NCBI RefSeq assembly: GCF_007859655.1
Contig: NZ_CP042304.1
Location: forward strand, 1,984,001 to 2,048,000
Reading direction: 5' to 3'
From: Devosia ginsengisoli
Lineage (GTDB): Bacteria > Pseudomonadota > Alphaproteobacteria > Rhizobiales > Devosiaceae
DNA: 64,000 nucleotides
In this document: one piece after another, positions 24,649-33,450 of the stretch
Layout: each line of letters starts with the position of its first letter
Position numbering within the stretch: position 1 is the stretch's first letter
Notes under the pieces: model-generated
The model's input: the letters and a program-made list of their open reading frames with translations, nothing else
The model's database searches: none
Told to the model about the DNA's origin: nothing
Translations under genes and position numbers: made by a program

Positions 24649-26088
24649 CTAGCCAGCGGCAGTGTAAGCCGTCTTCACCACGGTGAAGAATTCGGCTGCA
24701 TACTTGCCCTGCTCGCGCGGACCATAGCTCGAGCCCTTGCGCCCACCGAATGGCACGTGGAAATCCACACCCGCCGTCGGCACATTGACCATCACCATGC
24801 CGGCTTCGGCATTGCGCTTGAAATGTGTCGCATACTTGAGCGACGTGGTGACGATGCCGGCGCTGAGGCCGAATTCGGTGTCATTCGCCGTCGCCAGCGC
24901 CTCGTCATAATCCTTGACCCGGATGACCGATGCCACCGGCCCGAAGATTTCCTCGCGGCTGATGCGCATGGAATTGGTCGCCTCGGTAAACAGCGTCGGC
25001 TGCAGGAAATAGCCCTCGGTCGCAGCCTTCACCAGCTCGCCACCCGCCGCCAGCTTCGCCCCTTCGGCCTTGCCGATGGCGATATAGTCGGTGTCCTGCT
25101 TGAGCTGGCTCGGGTCCACCACCGGGCCGATTTCCGTATCCTTGGCGAGAGCATCGCCCACCCGCAGGTTACGCGTCCGCTCGGCCAGAGCCTCGACGAA
25201 CTTGTCGTGGATGCCTTCGGTCACGATCACGCGCGAAGAAGCCGTGCAGCGCTGCCCGGTCGAGAAAAAGGCCGACTGCGCCACGCTTTCCACCGCGACC
25301 TTGAGGTCGGCATCGTCGAGCACCACGGTCGGGTTCTTGCCGCCCATTTCGAGCTGGAACTTGCGGCCCACCTCGATCGAAGCCGCCGCGACCTTTTTGC
25401 CCGTGCCCACCGAGCCGGTGAAACTGATGGCGTTGACGTCCTTGCTTTCCAAGAGGGTCTGGCCGACGACCGAACCACGGCCCATCACCAGGTTCAGCAC
25501 GCCCTTGGGCAGGCCGGCACGCACCAGGATATCGACAATCGCCCAGGTCGAGCCCGGCACCAGGTCGGCCGGCTTGATCACCACTGTATTGCCATAGGCC
25601 AGGGCCGGCGCGATCTTCCAGGTCGGAATGGCAATCGGGAAATTCCACGGCGTGATGATGCCGATCACCCCGATCGGCTCGCGGGTGATTTCCACGCCCA
25701 CGCCCGGCCGCACGCTGGGCAGCACTTCGCCCGCCAGCCGCAGCACTTCGCCGGCAAAGAAGTCGAAAATCTGCGCCGCGCGCGTCACTTCGCCAATGCC
25801 CTCGGGCAGCGTCTTGCCCTCTTCGCGGCTCAGCAATTCACCCAGTTCGGCCTTGCGCGCCAGGATTTCCTGGCTGGTCTTGCTGAGGATCGCATGGCGT
25901 TCCAGGATGCCCGAGCGCGACCAGGCAGGGAAAGCCGCCTTGGCCGCGGCAATCGCCTGCTTGGTTTCCTCGGCCGTGGCGCGGGCATAAACGCCCACGA
26001 CTTCGGCCGTATTGGAGGGGTTGATATTCTCGACCCCATCCGAGCCAACCCATTCCCCGTTGATGAGGTTCTTGTGCAATTCAGCCAT
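24649..26088 (-). CDS. Aldehyde dehydrogenase, probable 2,5-dioxopentanoate (alpha-ketoglutaric semialdehyde) dehydrogenase
   Basis: 479 residues with the complete NAD(P)-aldehyde dehydrogenase set: oxyanion Asn149 (TPWNF), Lys172 (VIKPAD), general base Glu247 (LEMGGKNP) and nucleophile Cys281 (GQRCTASSR). Overall sequence and size resemble alpha-ketoglutaric semialdehyde dehydrogenases such as Caulobacter XylA and Azospirillum AraE. It follows a XylX-like dehydratase gene after 23 bases, which supports conversion of the pentose-derived semialdehyde to 2-oxoglutarate. Other semialdehydes cannot be excluded. Confidence 0.85.
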   Translation of the reverse strand: MAELHKNLINGEWVGSDGVENINPSNTAEVVGVYARATAEETKQAIAAAKAAFPAWSRSGILERHAILSKTSQEILARKAELGELLSREEGKTLPEGIGEVTRAAQIFDFFAGEVLRLAGEVLPSVRPGVGVEITREPIGVIGIITPWNFPIAIPTWKIAPALAYGNTVVIKPADLVPGSTWAIVDILVRAGLPKGVLNLVMGRGSVVGQTLLESKDVNAISFTGSVGTGKKVAAASIEVGRKFQLEMGGKNPTVVLDDADLKVAVESVAQSAFFSTGQRCTASSRVIVTEGIHDKFVEALAERTRNLRVGDALAKDTEIGPVVDPSQLKQDTDYIAIGKAEGAKLAAGGELVKAATEGYFLQPTLFTEATNSMRISREEIFGPVASVIRVKDYDEALATANDTEFGLSAGIVTTSLKYATHFKRNAEAGMVMVNVPTAGVDFHVPFGGRKGSSYGPREQGKYAAEFFTVVKTAYTAAG

Positions 26089-26111
26089 TCTGGGATGCCT
26101 TTCGGATAGAG

Positions 26112-27263
26112 CTAAAGAAGATCGGCCTTGGCCAGGTCACGCAGCAGGGTGCTGGTGCCATAGGTCCAGGGCGGACATTTGGTGGAGAGGTTTACCCTGT
26201 TGGACAGGGTACCCAGCTCGGATGTCGATATCGAGACCACATCGCCCAGCTTGTGGGTAAAGCCCTTGCCGACGCCGTCGCGGTCCTTCACCGGCGCGAA
26301 CATGGTGCCCAGATACAGCACCAGGCCATCAGGGTATTGATGATGCTCGCCGATCGTCGCCGCCACCAGCGATTCCGGCGTGCGCGAAATCTGGCTCATC
26401 GAGGAATGGCCTTCCAGCACGAAGCCGTCCTCGCCCTTGACCAGCAGCGCCAGTTCCGACTGCTTGACCGTTTCCAGCGAGAAGTCGCCGTCGAACAGGC
26501 GGATGAACGGCCCCAGCGAGGCCGAGGCATTATTGTCCTTGGCCTTGCCCAGCAGCAGCGCCGAGCGGCCTTCCACATCGCGCAGGTTCACGTCATTGCC
26601 CAGGGTCGCGCCGATGATCTCGCCCTTGCTGGTCACCACCAGCGCCACCTCCGGCTCGGGATTGTTCCAGCTCGACACCGGATGCAGCCCCACTTCGGCG
26701 CCATAGCCCACCGAACTCATCGGCTGGCCCTTGGTGAAGATTTCGGCATCCGGCCCGATGCCCACTTCCAGATACTGGCTCCACACGCCCTTCTCGATCA
26801 GCGCCGCCTTGACCTTCATGGCCGTTTCCGACCCCGGCACCAGCGCGCTGAGATCGGTGCCGATCAGCTCGAGAATTTCCCCGCGCAGCGAATCGGCGCG
26901 AAACTTATCCCCGCGGGCCTGTTCTTCGATTACTCTTTCCAGCAGCGAAACGACGAAAGTGACGCCCGAAGCCTTGATGGCCTGCAGGTCGATGGGAGAC
27001 AGCAGGCTCGGCAAGCCGTCATCGGTGTGCCCAGCGATGGAATTTGCCAGGATCGCAGCCACGCTGCCGAGCGACTGGCCGGGCGCTTTGCGCACATGCT
27101 CGGCCGCGCTTCCGCTCTCGGCAATGTCGCGTACCGTGGCGAAGCCCTTGGTCGTGATATCGACCAGCTCATCGTTACGCACCGTAACGATACGGGGATG
27201 TACATACCCCGGAACGCGGGCCCGCCCCAGCAATGTGCCATCGGGATAGTGCCTGTCGCCCAT
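26112..27263 (-). CDS. Fumarylacetoacetate hydrolase-fold protein, XylX-like 2-keto-3-deoxy-pentonate dehydratase
   Basis: 383 residues. The C-terminal two thirds have the FAH fold (QYLEVGIGPDAEIFTKG, WNNPEPEVALVV with the metal-binding Glu pair, IGATLGNDVNLRDVEGRSA). Length and pairing match Caulobacter XylX, which dehydrates 2-keto-3-deoxy-D-xylonate to the semialdehyde oxidised by the next gene. The sugar-specific upstream enzymes (dehydrogenase, lactonase, first dehydratase) are not in the window. The substrate could therefore be the xylose, arabinose or a uronate-derived keto-acid. Confidence 0.8.
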   Translation of the reverse strand: MGDRHYPDGTLLGRARVPGYVHPRIVTVRNDELVDITTKGFATVRDIAESGSAAEHVRKAPGQSLGSVAAILANSIAGHTDDGLPSLLSPIDLQAIKASGVTFVVSLLERVIEEQARGDKFRADSLRGEILELIGTDLSALVPGSETAMKVKAALIEKGVWSQYLEVGIGPDAEIFTKGQPMSSVGYGAEVGLHPVSSWNNPEPEVALVVTSKGEIIGATLGNDVNLRDVEGRSALLLGKAKDNNASASLGPFIRLFDGDFSLETVKQSELALLVKGEDGFVLEGHSSMSQISRTPESLVAATIGEHHQYPDGLVLYLGTMFAPVKDRDGVGKGFTHKLGDVVSISTSELGTLSNRVNLSTKCPPWTYGTSTLLRDLAKADLL

Positions 27264-27342
27264 GTCATGCCCCTGAATTATCAGCGCAGTCAGTACCCCA
27301 CCGGTGCCCCGCCGCGCAACCGTTTATAGTCATACTTTTGTC

Positions 27343-27383
27343 GATGAACCGATCTCCACAACCCCGTTCAACTCCGGTTCATC
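27343..27383. promoter_or_regulatory. Inverted repeat upstream of the pentose genes
   Basis: GATGAACCG at 27343-27351 is exactly inverted at 27375-27383 with a 23-base spacer. It lies between the divergent XylX-like and SIMPL genes. The separation of half-sites (about three helical turns) suits a dimeric regulator. No regulator gene is adjacent. Confidence 0.4.
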
Positions 27384-27445
27384 TATGCCGCAATACTGAC
27401 GCAATGGATGGGGATTAGTCCCCCGATACCTGTTTGGAGTGTCTC

Positions 27446-28165
27446 ATGGCCCGCTTTGCCGCCCTCGTCCCTTTCGCCCTGCTCGCCGGCCTCACGCTGC
27501 CGGCCTATGCCGGCACCGTCACCATTGAAGGTCGCGGTGAAATCATGGCGGCGCCTGACATGGCGCAGATCAATTCCGGTGTGACCACGCAGGGCGCCAC
27601 CGCCCGCGAGGCACTCGACGCCAATACCGCTGCCATGGCCGAACTGATTGCCGAGCTCAAGACCGCCGGTATCGAAGCCCGCGACATCCAGACCTCTGGC
27701 TTCTCGGTCAACCCGAACTACGTCTATACCGACGAGCGCGATGCAAACGGCTACACCCTGCCGCCCAAGATCAACGGCTACCAGGTCAGCAACACGGTCA
27801 CCGTCACGGTGCGCAAGCTCGATACGCTCGGTACCATCCTCGACAAGTCGGTAACGGTCGGCGCCAACACCATCAACGGCGTCAGCTTCTCGGTGGCCGA
27901 TCCGTCCGAGCTCTATAACGAAGCCCGCAAGGCCGCCTTCGCCGATGCCCGCGCCAAGGCCGAGCTCTACGCCACCGCTGCCGGCGGCGCACTCGGCGAA
28001 ATCGAGTCGATTTCCGAGGCGCAGGGCTTCAACAACCCGCAGCCCTACCCCATGTATGCTCGAGCCGAAATGGCAGCCAGCGCCCCGGTTCCGGTCGAAG
28101 CGGGCGAACTGGCCTTCGCCATCAATGTCAACGTCCAGTGGGAACTGGATACCGACGCCAAGTAA
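27446..28165 (+). CDS. SIMPL-domain (DUF541) periplasmic protein
   Basis: 239 residues with a signal peptide (about 1-20, LTLPAYA/G). The SIMPL domain covers most of the rest (VTIEGRGEIMAAPDMAQI, then ALDANTAAMAELIAELKTAGI, DIQTSGFSVNP). The family is periplasmic; members such as BP26 form oligomeric rings, and others are linked to oxidative-stress tolerance. The exact role is unknown. The start is the ATG at 27446 with GGAG upstream. A clear terminator follows at 28254. Confidence 0.9.
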   Translation: MARFAALVPFALLAGLTLPAYAGTVTIEGRGEIMAAPDMAQINSGVTTQGATAREALDANTAAMAELIAELKTAGIEARDIQTSGFSVNPNYVYTDERDANGYTLPPKINGYQVSNTVTVTVRKLDTLGTILDKSVTVGANTINGVSFSVADPSELYNEARKAAFADARAKAELYATAAGGALGEIESISEAQGFNNPQPYPMYARAEMAASAPVPVEAGELAFAINVNVQWELDTDAK

Positions 28166-28198
28166 TCAATTCCCATCCCCTCCCATCGGGGCTTGGGC

Positions 28199-28240
28199 GG
28201 TGGGAGCGGTTCGGAAATACCGTAGTCACCCGCTCCCACC
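28199..28240. repeat. Hairpin downstream of the SIMPL gene
   Basis: GGTGGGAGCGG (28199-28209) and CCGCTCCCACC (28230-28240) form a perfect 11-bp stem with a 20-base loop that itself holds CGG/CCG. It precedes the terminator and may protect the mRNA 3' end. Confidence 0.5.
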
Positions 28241-28253
28241 AACCTTATCCGGC

Positions 28254-28286
28254 AAAGCCCTCGCGCAAGCGGGGGCTTTGTTTTTT
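28254..28286 (+). terminator. Intrinsic terminator after the SIMPL gene
   Basis: The AAAGCCCTCGC/GCGGGGGCTTT stem has a GCAA loop and is followed by G and six T. Confidence 0.85.
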
Positions 28287-28297
28287 GGCGTGACAGG

Positions 28298-29128
28298 TCA
28301 CCCCATCACCACCTTCCACAGCATGTTGAGCCCCACCACGACGAGGAAAATCGCGAAGACATATTTCAGCGTCTTCTGGTCCAGCCGATGTGCCAGCGCC
28401 GCGCCGACTGGCGCGAAGACTGCGGCCAGCACCGCCACCAGCACCAGCGCCACCAGGTTGATATAGCCCAGGCTGAGCGGCGGCAGGTCCGCAGCGCCCC
28501 AGCCCGAAATGATGAAGCCCAGCGTGCCCGACAGGGCGATCGCCACCCCCACCCCTGCCGAAGTGCCCACCGCCGCATGCATGGTGGCGCCAAAGGCCAC
28601 CAGTGTCGGCACCGTCAGCGACCCGCCGCCGATCCCCATCAGCGACGAGATATAGCCGACCACGAAAGCCGATATCCGGTGCGTCGCCGATGACCCGTTC
28701 AAATACCCCATCAGCCTGGTCTGGAAGGCGAAGATGATATTGGCCGCGATCACGAAGGCCATGACCGCAAAGACAATGCGCAGCACGTCGCCCGAAAACA
28801 GCCCCGCCATCAGCCCGCCGATAAACGTGCCGGCCACGATGAACGGCGCCCAGAGCCTGAGCACCTTGAGATCCAGCGCGCCCCGCTTGTAATGCGCCCG
28901 CGCGCTCATGATGCCGGTGGGAATGATGATGGCGAGCGAGGTGCCCACCGCCACATGCTGCACCACGTCCCCGTCATAGCCCAGCAGCAGCAGCGCATTG
29001 CTCAGCGCCGGCACGATGATCGCCCCGCCGCCAATGCCCAGCAGGCCCGCCGCCACGCCAGAGACCACCCCGGTCACCATCAGCCCGAGCACGAAGGGCC
29101 AGTAGCCGGCCAGTGTCGCCCAATCCAT
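28298..29128 (-). CDS. TauE/SafE-family membrane permease
   Basis: 276 residues, almost entirely hydrophobic, with about eight membrane helices. The two family repeats are visible as GLLGIGGGAIIVPAL (about 28) and SLMGIGGGSLTVPTL (about 165). The family exports sulfite, sulfonates or related anions; the substrate here is not known. The start at 29128 overlaps the stop of the upstream yjbQ-like gene by one base (TGATG), indicating coupling. The open frame continues upstream to 29725 but has no signal for a longer protein. Confidence 0.88.
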   Translation of the reverse strand: MDWATLAGYWPFVLGLMVTGVVSGVAAGLLGIGGGAIIVPALSNALLLLGYDGDVVQHVAVGTSLAIIIPTGIMSARAHYKRGALDLKVLRLWAPFIVAGTFIGGLMAGLFSGDVLRIVFAVMAFVIAANIIFAFQTRLMGYLNGSSATHRISAFVVGYISSLMGIGGGSLTVPTLVAFGATMHAAVGTSAGVGVAIALSGTLGFIISGWGAADLPPLSLGYINLVALVLVAVLAAVFAPVGAALAHRLDQKTLKYVFAIFLVVVGLNMLWKVVMG

Positions 29129-29550
29129 CAACGATCTCCAATCAGATGCAACACAACCTGCCGCCGATGCGGGCGACGGCGGTGCTCGAACAGATAAATC
29201 CCCTGCCAGGTGCCGAATACCGGCTGCCCCTCGACAACAGGTATGCCGATGGACGTCTGCGTCAGCGCCGCCTTGATATGCGCCGGCATGTCGTCCGGCC
29301 CTTCGGTCGTGTGGACCAGCCAATCCATGCCCTCGGGCACCAGTCGCCGGAAGAAGCCGTCGAGATCGGTCTTCACGTCGGCATCGGCATTTTCCTGGAT
29401 CAGCAGCGAGCATGACGTATGTTGCACGAAGGCCGTCAACAGCCCGGTCGCGACATCGGCACTGGTCACGAATTCCCGCAGCGCCTGCGTGAATTCGTAG
29501 AGGCCCGGCCCCTCTGTCGAAATGGTGAGCGTGTCGACCGCTTGCTGCAT
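29128..29550 (-). CDS. YjbQ/UPF0047-family protein
   Basis: 140 residues with the family motifs FVQHTSCSLLIQENAD, DWLVHTTEGPDDMPAHIKAA and GTWQGIYLFEHR. YjbQ proteins are small trimeric proteins, some with weak thiamine phosphate synthase activity; the physiological role is unsettled. It overlaps the TauE gene by one base. The pairing is conserved only as far as this window shows. Confidence 0.9.
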   Translation of the reverse strand: MQQAVDTLTISTEGPGLYEFTQALREFVTSADVATGLLTAFVQHTSCSLLIQENADADVKTDLDGFFRRLVPEGMDWLVHTTEGPDDMPAHIKAALTQTSIGIPVVEGQPVFGTWQGIYLFEHRRRPHRRQVVLHLIGDR

Positions 29551-29793
29551 GGCACCGGCCTATCATGATCGTCGCATCCCGGCCAAGCGCAACGCCGCCG
29601 AAAGCGTCCACCCCGCCCCATTGGCGCCATCTTCGGCTGGCCACCGTCCCATGGGAACCATCGCAGAATCGAGGCGTTGCGGGTCTTGCGGGGAGAAAGC
29701 ATCGCCGACACGGCTGACAATCCATTCAGTCTGCGTTCAGAATGGCACCACGATGCTTGGCTCAAGTGTCAACCGACATAAAGGAAAAGAACA

Positions 29794-32028
29794 ATGCGCC
29801 TTAGAAATTGGCTCCTGACCGGCACCAGCATTGGCCTCATGGCCCTGCTGCCGCTGACCGTGCGCGCGCAGGACGGCGATCTCGTCGCTGCGTACCAGGC
29901 CTATGCCGCCGCCCAGGCATCCGGTGACGCCGCCGCGCTCGAAACCGCGCAGGCAAACCTGACCGAACTCTGCATCGTGGCCGGCTATGCCAGCATCGAC
30001 GAATGCATCGCTGCCGTTTCCGCCGGCCCGGCGCCCGCCGAGGCTGCCCCGGCCCCGGCTCCCGAGCCCGTACCCGAAGCAGCACCCGTCGAAGAAGCGC
30101 CCGTCGTCGAGGAAGCGCCCCCTGAGCCTGCTCCCGTCGAAGCCGCTCCCCAGCCGGAGCCCGCCCCTGCCCCCGAACCCGAACCGGCGCCCCAGCCTGA
30201 ACCGGCCCCTGCGCCTGAGCCAGCCCCTGCGCCGGCACCGGCACCGGCTCCTGAGCCTGCCCCGGAACCGGCGCCTCCAGTGGAAGCCGCTCCTGTTGAA
30301 GCCCAGCCCGCGCCCGTAGCCGAGGAACCTGCGCCGGCCGCCGAACCGGCCCCGGTCGAAGCGCCCGCCCCTGTGGAAGCACCTGCGCCCGCCCCGGCCG
30401 TCGATATCTCGGCCGAGCTGCAGGTCCAGGTCGATCTCTATACCGCCGCTGTCGCCGACCTGATGTCCGGTGGCGATGCCGCCGCTGCACAGGCACAGAT
30501 TGCCGCCGCGCAGGCCGAAATCGCCAGGCTCTGCGGCGAGGCCGGCTTTACCGACCGCGATTCCTGCCTGGCGCAGTATGGCCTCTCGCTGCCGGCCGTG
30601 CCCAACCTGCCGGCGCCCGCCGAGCAGCCTGCTGTCGAACCGGCTCCGGCCGAACAGCCGGCCGCTGAGCAGCCCGCGCCGGAACAGCCGGCAGTGGAAG
30701 AGCCCGCCGCCGAACAGCCTGCTGCAGAAACGCCGGTTGACCCGACCACCCTGCCGGCCGAGCCGGTCGAGATCGTCGAGGATCTGCCCGAAGGCGTGAC
30801 CCAGGAACAGCTGGCGCCGGTGCTCGACAGTGCCAAGGATGTCGATGCCGACCCGGCCGCCGAGGCCGAGTTGGAAGCCGAAGTGGTCGCCGAACCGGTT
30901 GCTCCACCGCCCGAAAGCGACGCCGCCGCACAGTCGGAAGCCATTCGTGAGTTTGCCGCCGAACCAGTTGCCGTCGAAGAAGGCACCCAGGTCACGGCGA
31001 CCGAGAACACGACGGTTACCCAGACGGTGGTGAACAACTACATCAACAACATCACGAATATCACCAACAATACGACGAACAACAACGTCACCAATAACGT
31101 GACAAACAACACGCAGAACAATATCGGCCAGCAGAACAATGTCACCATTGTCGAGCAGGCCGAGGTTCAGCCTGCCAGCACTGGTGACATTATCACCCAG
31201 GTCATCCTGCAGATCGGCAGCCAGCTCGTGGTCAATTCCATCGGCCAGGATACCGATCGCTTCTACGATCCCCAGCAGGACGAGATCTTCTACGAGAACC
31301 TGAGCAACGGCCGTGTGCGTGAAGTCATCACTCGCCCGGACGGCAGCCAGATCGTGACGGTGCGCAACCGTAATGGCGACGTAGTCCGCCGCTCGCGCAT
31401 CACCCCGGATGGCCAGGAATATGTGCTGGCCTACTTCGATGACCGCTACAGCGAAGACCTGGTCGAATGGCGCGATCCGGGTCGCGACCTGCCCCCGCTG
31501 CGTCTCAACATCCCGGTGCAGGACTATGTGCTGGATGCCCGCTATGCCGACGAGGACGAAGTGGTCGACTTCTTCGCCCAGCCGCCGGTCGAGCAGGTCG
31601 CACGCCTCTATTCGATCGACGAGGTCAAGCGGTCGGCCCGTATTCGCGACAGCGTGCGTCGGCTTGAAGTCGGCGGGCTGACTTTCGATACCGGTGCGGC
31701 CACCATCGGCCGCGACCAGGTTGGCGCCCTCTCGGCCACCGCCAATGCCATGCTGACCCTGTTGCAGAACAATCCGGGCGAGACCTTCCTCATCGAAGGC
31801 CACACCGACGCGGTGGGTTCGGATATCTCCAACCTGCGCCTGTCGGACCTGCGCGCTGCCACCGTGGCCCGCATCCTGACCGACTTCTACGGCGTACCGC
31901 CGGAAAACCTGGCCACCCAGGGCTATGGCGAGCGCTATCTCAAGATCCGCACCGAAGCGGCCGAACGCGAAAACCGTCGCGTCACCATCCGCCGCATCAC
32001 GCCGCTGATCACCGTCGCCAGCAACTGA
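29794..32028 (+). CDS. OmpA-family outer-membrane protein with Pro/Ala- and Asn-rich linkers
   Basis: 744 residues. A signal peptide (about 1-24) is followed by a short domain containing LCIVAGYASIDECIA (about 55-72) and a long Pro/Ala/Glu spacer (about 78-205). A second copy of the short domain (LCGEAGFTDRDSCLA) is followed by another Pro/Ala/Glu spacer (about 270-310). An Asn/Thr-rich segment (about 405-455) leads into the C-terminal OmpA peptidoglycan-binding domain (about 625-740), with GHTDAVGSDISNLRLSDLRA. Probably an envelope anchor that spans from outer membrane to peptidoglycan; no N-terminal beta-barrel is evident. AAAGGAAAAG precedes the ATG. Confidence 0.88.
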   Translation: MRLRNWLLTGTSIGLMALLPLTVRAQDGDLVAAYQAYAAAQASGDAAALETAQANLTELCIVAGYASIDECIAAVSAGPAPAEAAPAPAPEPVPEAAPVEEAPVVEEAPPEPAPVEAAPQPEPAPAPEPEPAPQPEPAPAPEPAPAPAPAPAPEPAPEPAPPVEAAPVEAQPAPVAEEPAPAAEPAPVEAPAPVEAPAPAPAVDISAELQVQVDLYTAAVADLMSGGDAAAAQAQIAAAQAEIARLCGEAGFTDRDSCLAQYGLSLPAVPNLPAPAEQPAVEPAPAEQPAAEQPAPEQPAVEEPAAEQPAAETPVDPTTLPAEPVEIVEDLPEGVTQEQLAPVLDSAKDVDADPAAEAELEAEVVAEPVAPPPESDAAAQSEAIREFAAEPVAVEEGTQVTATENTTVTQTVVNNYINNITNITNNTTNNNVTNNVTNNTQNNIGQQNNVTIVEQAEVQPASTGDIITQVILQIGSQLVVNSIGQDTDRFYDPQQDEIFYENLSNGRVREVITRPDGSQIVTVRNRNGDVVRRSRITPDGQEYVLAYFDDRYSEDLVEWRDPGRDLPPLRLNIPVQDYVLDARYADEDEVVDFFAQPPVEQVARLYSIDEVKRSARIRDSVRRLEVGGLTFDTGAATIGRDQVGALSATANAMLTLLQNNPGETFLIEGHTDAVGSDISNLRLSDLRAATVARILTDFYGVPPENLATQGYGERYLKIRTEAAERENRRVTIRRITPLITVASN

Positions 32029-32050
32029 CGCTGCCGACACCGAATACGGA

Positions 32051-32082
32051 AAGGCCGGGCCCAGCGCCCGGCCTTTTCTTTT
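32051..32082 (+). terminator. Intrinsic terminator after the OmpA-family gene
   Basis: AAGGCCGGGC and GCCCGGCCTT form a 10-bp stem with a CCAGC loop, followed by a T-rich tail (TTCTTTT). Confidence 0.85.
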
Positions 32083-32147
32083 GTCTCGCCGTCTTGTCAG
32101 ATACGCAGAACTTGCTATCTCAGCAGCACCGAGTGCTGGAGCATCCC

Positions 32148-32662
32148 ATGAAGCGGCTGGAAATCTTCGTCGAGAACGTCATTCTCGCGTCTCGCTGCTG
32201 CTCGTGGTGTTCTATATCGGCCTCGGCCTGGCACTGGCGCTCTATGCCATCACCTTCGGCGCCAAGCTCTGGGACTTCGCCAGCCATATGATGGGCATGG
32301 ACGAAACTGAGACCATCCTCAAGATTCTTGGCCTGATCGACGCCGCGCTGATCGCGAGCCTCGTCGTCATGGTCATCATCTCGGGCTATGAAAACTTTGT
32401 CTCGCGCTTCGACAATGAGGGCGAAGTTCACTGGCTCGGCCAGATCGATGCCGGCTCGCTCAAGATCAAGGTGGCCTCGACCATTGTCGCCATATCCTCG
32501 ATCCACCTGCTGCAGATCTTCCTCAACGTGCCGCAATACACCGACAACCAGATCATGTGGTACACGATCCTGCACCTGACCTTCATCGTCTCGGCGCTGT
32601 TCCTGGCCGTGATCGACCGCATCTCGAAGAAGCCGGGCAAGGCAAAAGCGCCCAATCTCTGA
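32148..32662 (+). pseudogene. YqhA/UPF0114-family membrane protein, broken by a one-base deletion
   Basis: An ATG at 32148 opens the expected N-terminus (MKRLEIFVENVILASR), then the frame is lost near 32197. The next frame carries the rest (LLVVFYIGLGLALALYAI to the stop at 32662), with about four membrane helices. Inserting one G after 32197 would restore a TGG (Trp) codon and give the normal family length of about 170. This is either a sequencing or assembly error or a very recent mutation. The alternative upstream ATG at 32081 in the second frame would give an unrelated N-terminus. Confidence 0.85.
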
Positions 32663-32843
32663 TATTTTTTTGCGATCCCGGCCCGCCACACCCGCTTTTC
32701 TGGTCGGATGTGGCCTGGCATGCCCTTGAATCAAAAGCGCTATTTTTGCCGCGACAATCTGCGCGTAGCGTGATCACGCTTTCGGGAACGAAAACAAAAA
32801 GCCCGCGTTTCTTTGCCATACGGTGAAACAAAGGAGCGAACTC

Positions 32844-33276
32844 ATGGCTATCCCTGAACGCGATACCGTTTATACCAACGACGGCAACCGGACCGTCTAC
32901 ACCCGCGAAAGCAGTGGTACCGGCTGGTTCGTCGGCATCATTGTCGCCCTGGCCCTCCTGGCCATCGGCTATCTGGTGTTCTCTGCCAATTCGGGCCCGT
33001 CGACTTCGGTCGATGTAAACGGCGCCCCGGTGACTGAAGCCCCGGCCGATCCGACCCTGGCTCCGGCTCCGATGACTGAAGCCCCCGCGGCTCCGGCCAC
33101 TGACGCCGCCCCCCATGACTGAGGCCCCGGCCGCTCCGGCGACCGACGCGGCTCCCATGACCGAGGCCCCGGCTGCTCCGGCGACTGATGCCGCCCCGGC
33201 TACGGAAGCCCCTGCGGCTCCGGCTACTGACGCTGCCCCGGCCACCGAGGCCCCGGCTGCTGAACCTGCCGTCTAA
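32844..33276 (+). pseudogene. Single-helix membrane protein with Ala/Pro 14-residue repeats, broken by a one-base insertion
   Basis: The ATG at 32844 (AAGGAG upstream) opens a frame with a charged N-terminus, one membrane helix (about 28-48, FVGIIVALALLAIGYLVF) and then repeats of the type APMTEAPAAPATDA. The frame stops at 33122 just after a run of six C (33109-33114). Removing one C restores the repeat through several further units to a stop at 33276 (ending AAEPAV). As it stands the product would be 92 residues; restored it would be about 143. Function unknown. Confidence 0.75.
33065..33270 (+). repeat. 42-bp tandem coding repeat
   Basis: About four and a half imperfect 42-bp units, each encoding an APxTEAPAAPATDA-like stretch. 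Third positions vary between units, so the repeat is not freshly amplified. It contains the C6 run at which the frame is lost. Confidence 0.7.
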
Positions 33277-33335
33277 CAACGGCAACAGCTAGCCTCCCCT
33301 GATATTGCCAGCCCTCCCTCTGGTAATATCGAAAG

Positions 33336-33370
33336 AAGACCCCGGCCGCCCCGCCGGGGTCTTGCTTTTT
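33336..33370 (+). terminator. Intrinsic terminator
   Basis: The AAGACCCCGGC/GCCGGGGTCTT stem is followed by GC and five T. A separate hairpin, GATATTGCCAG/CTGGTAATATC, lies just before it (33301-33330). Confidence 0.8.
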
Positions 33371-33450
33371 GGGCGCGACATTACGGCTTTGCGCCTTGCG
33401 CAGGGCCACTTGCATCCCCATTTGCGCAAGCAACAAAGAAGGGAGCCCCC

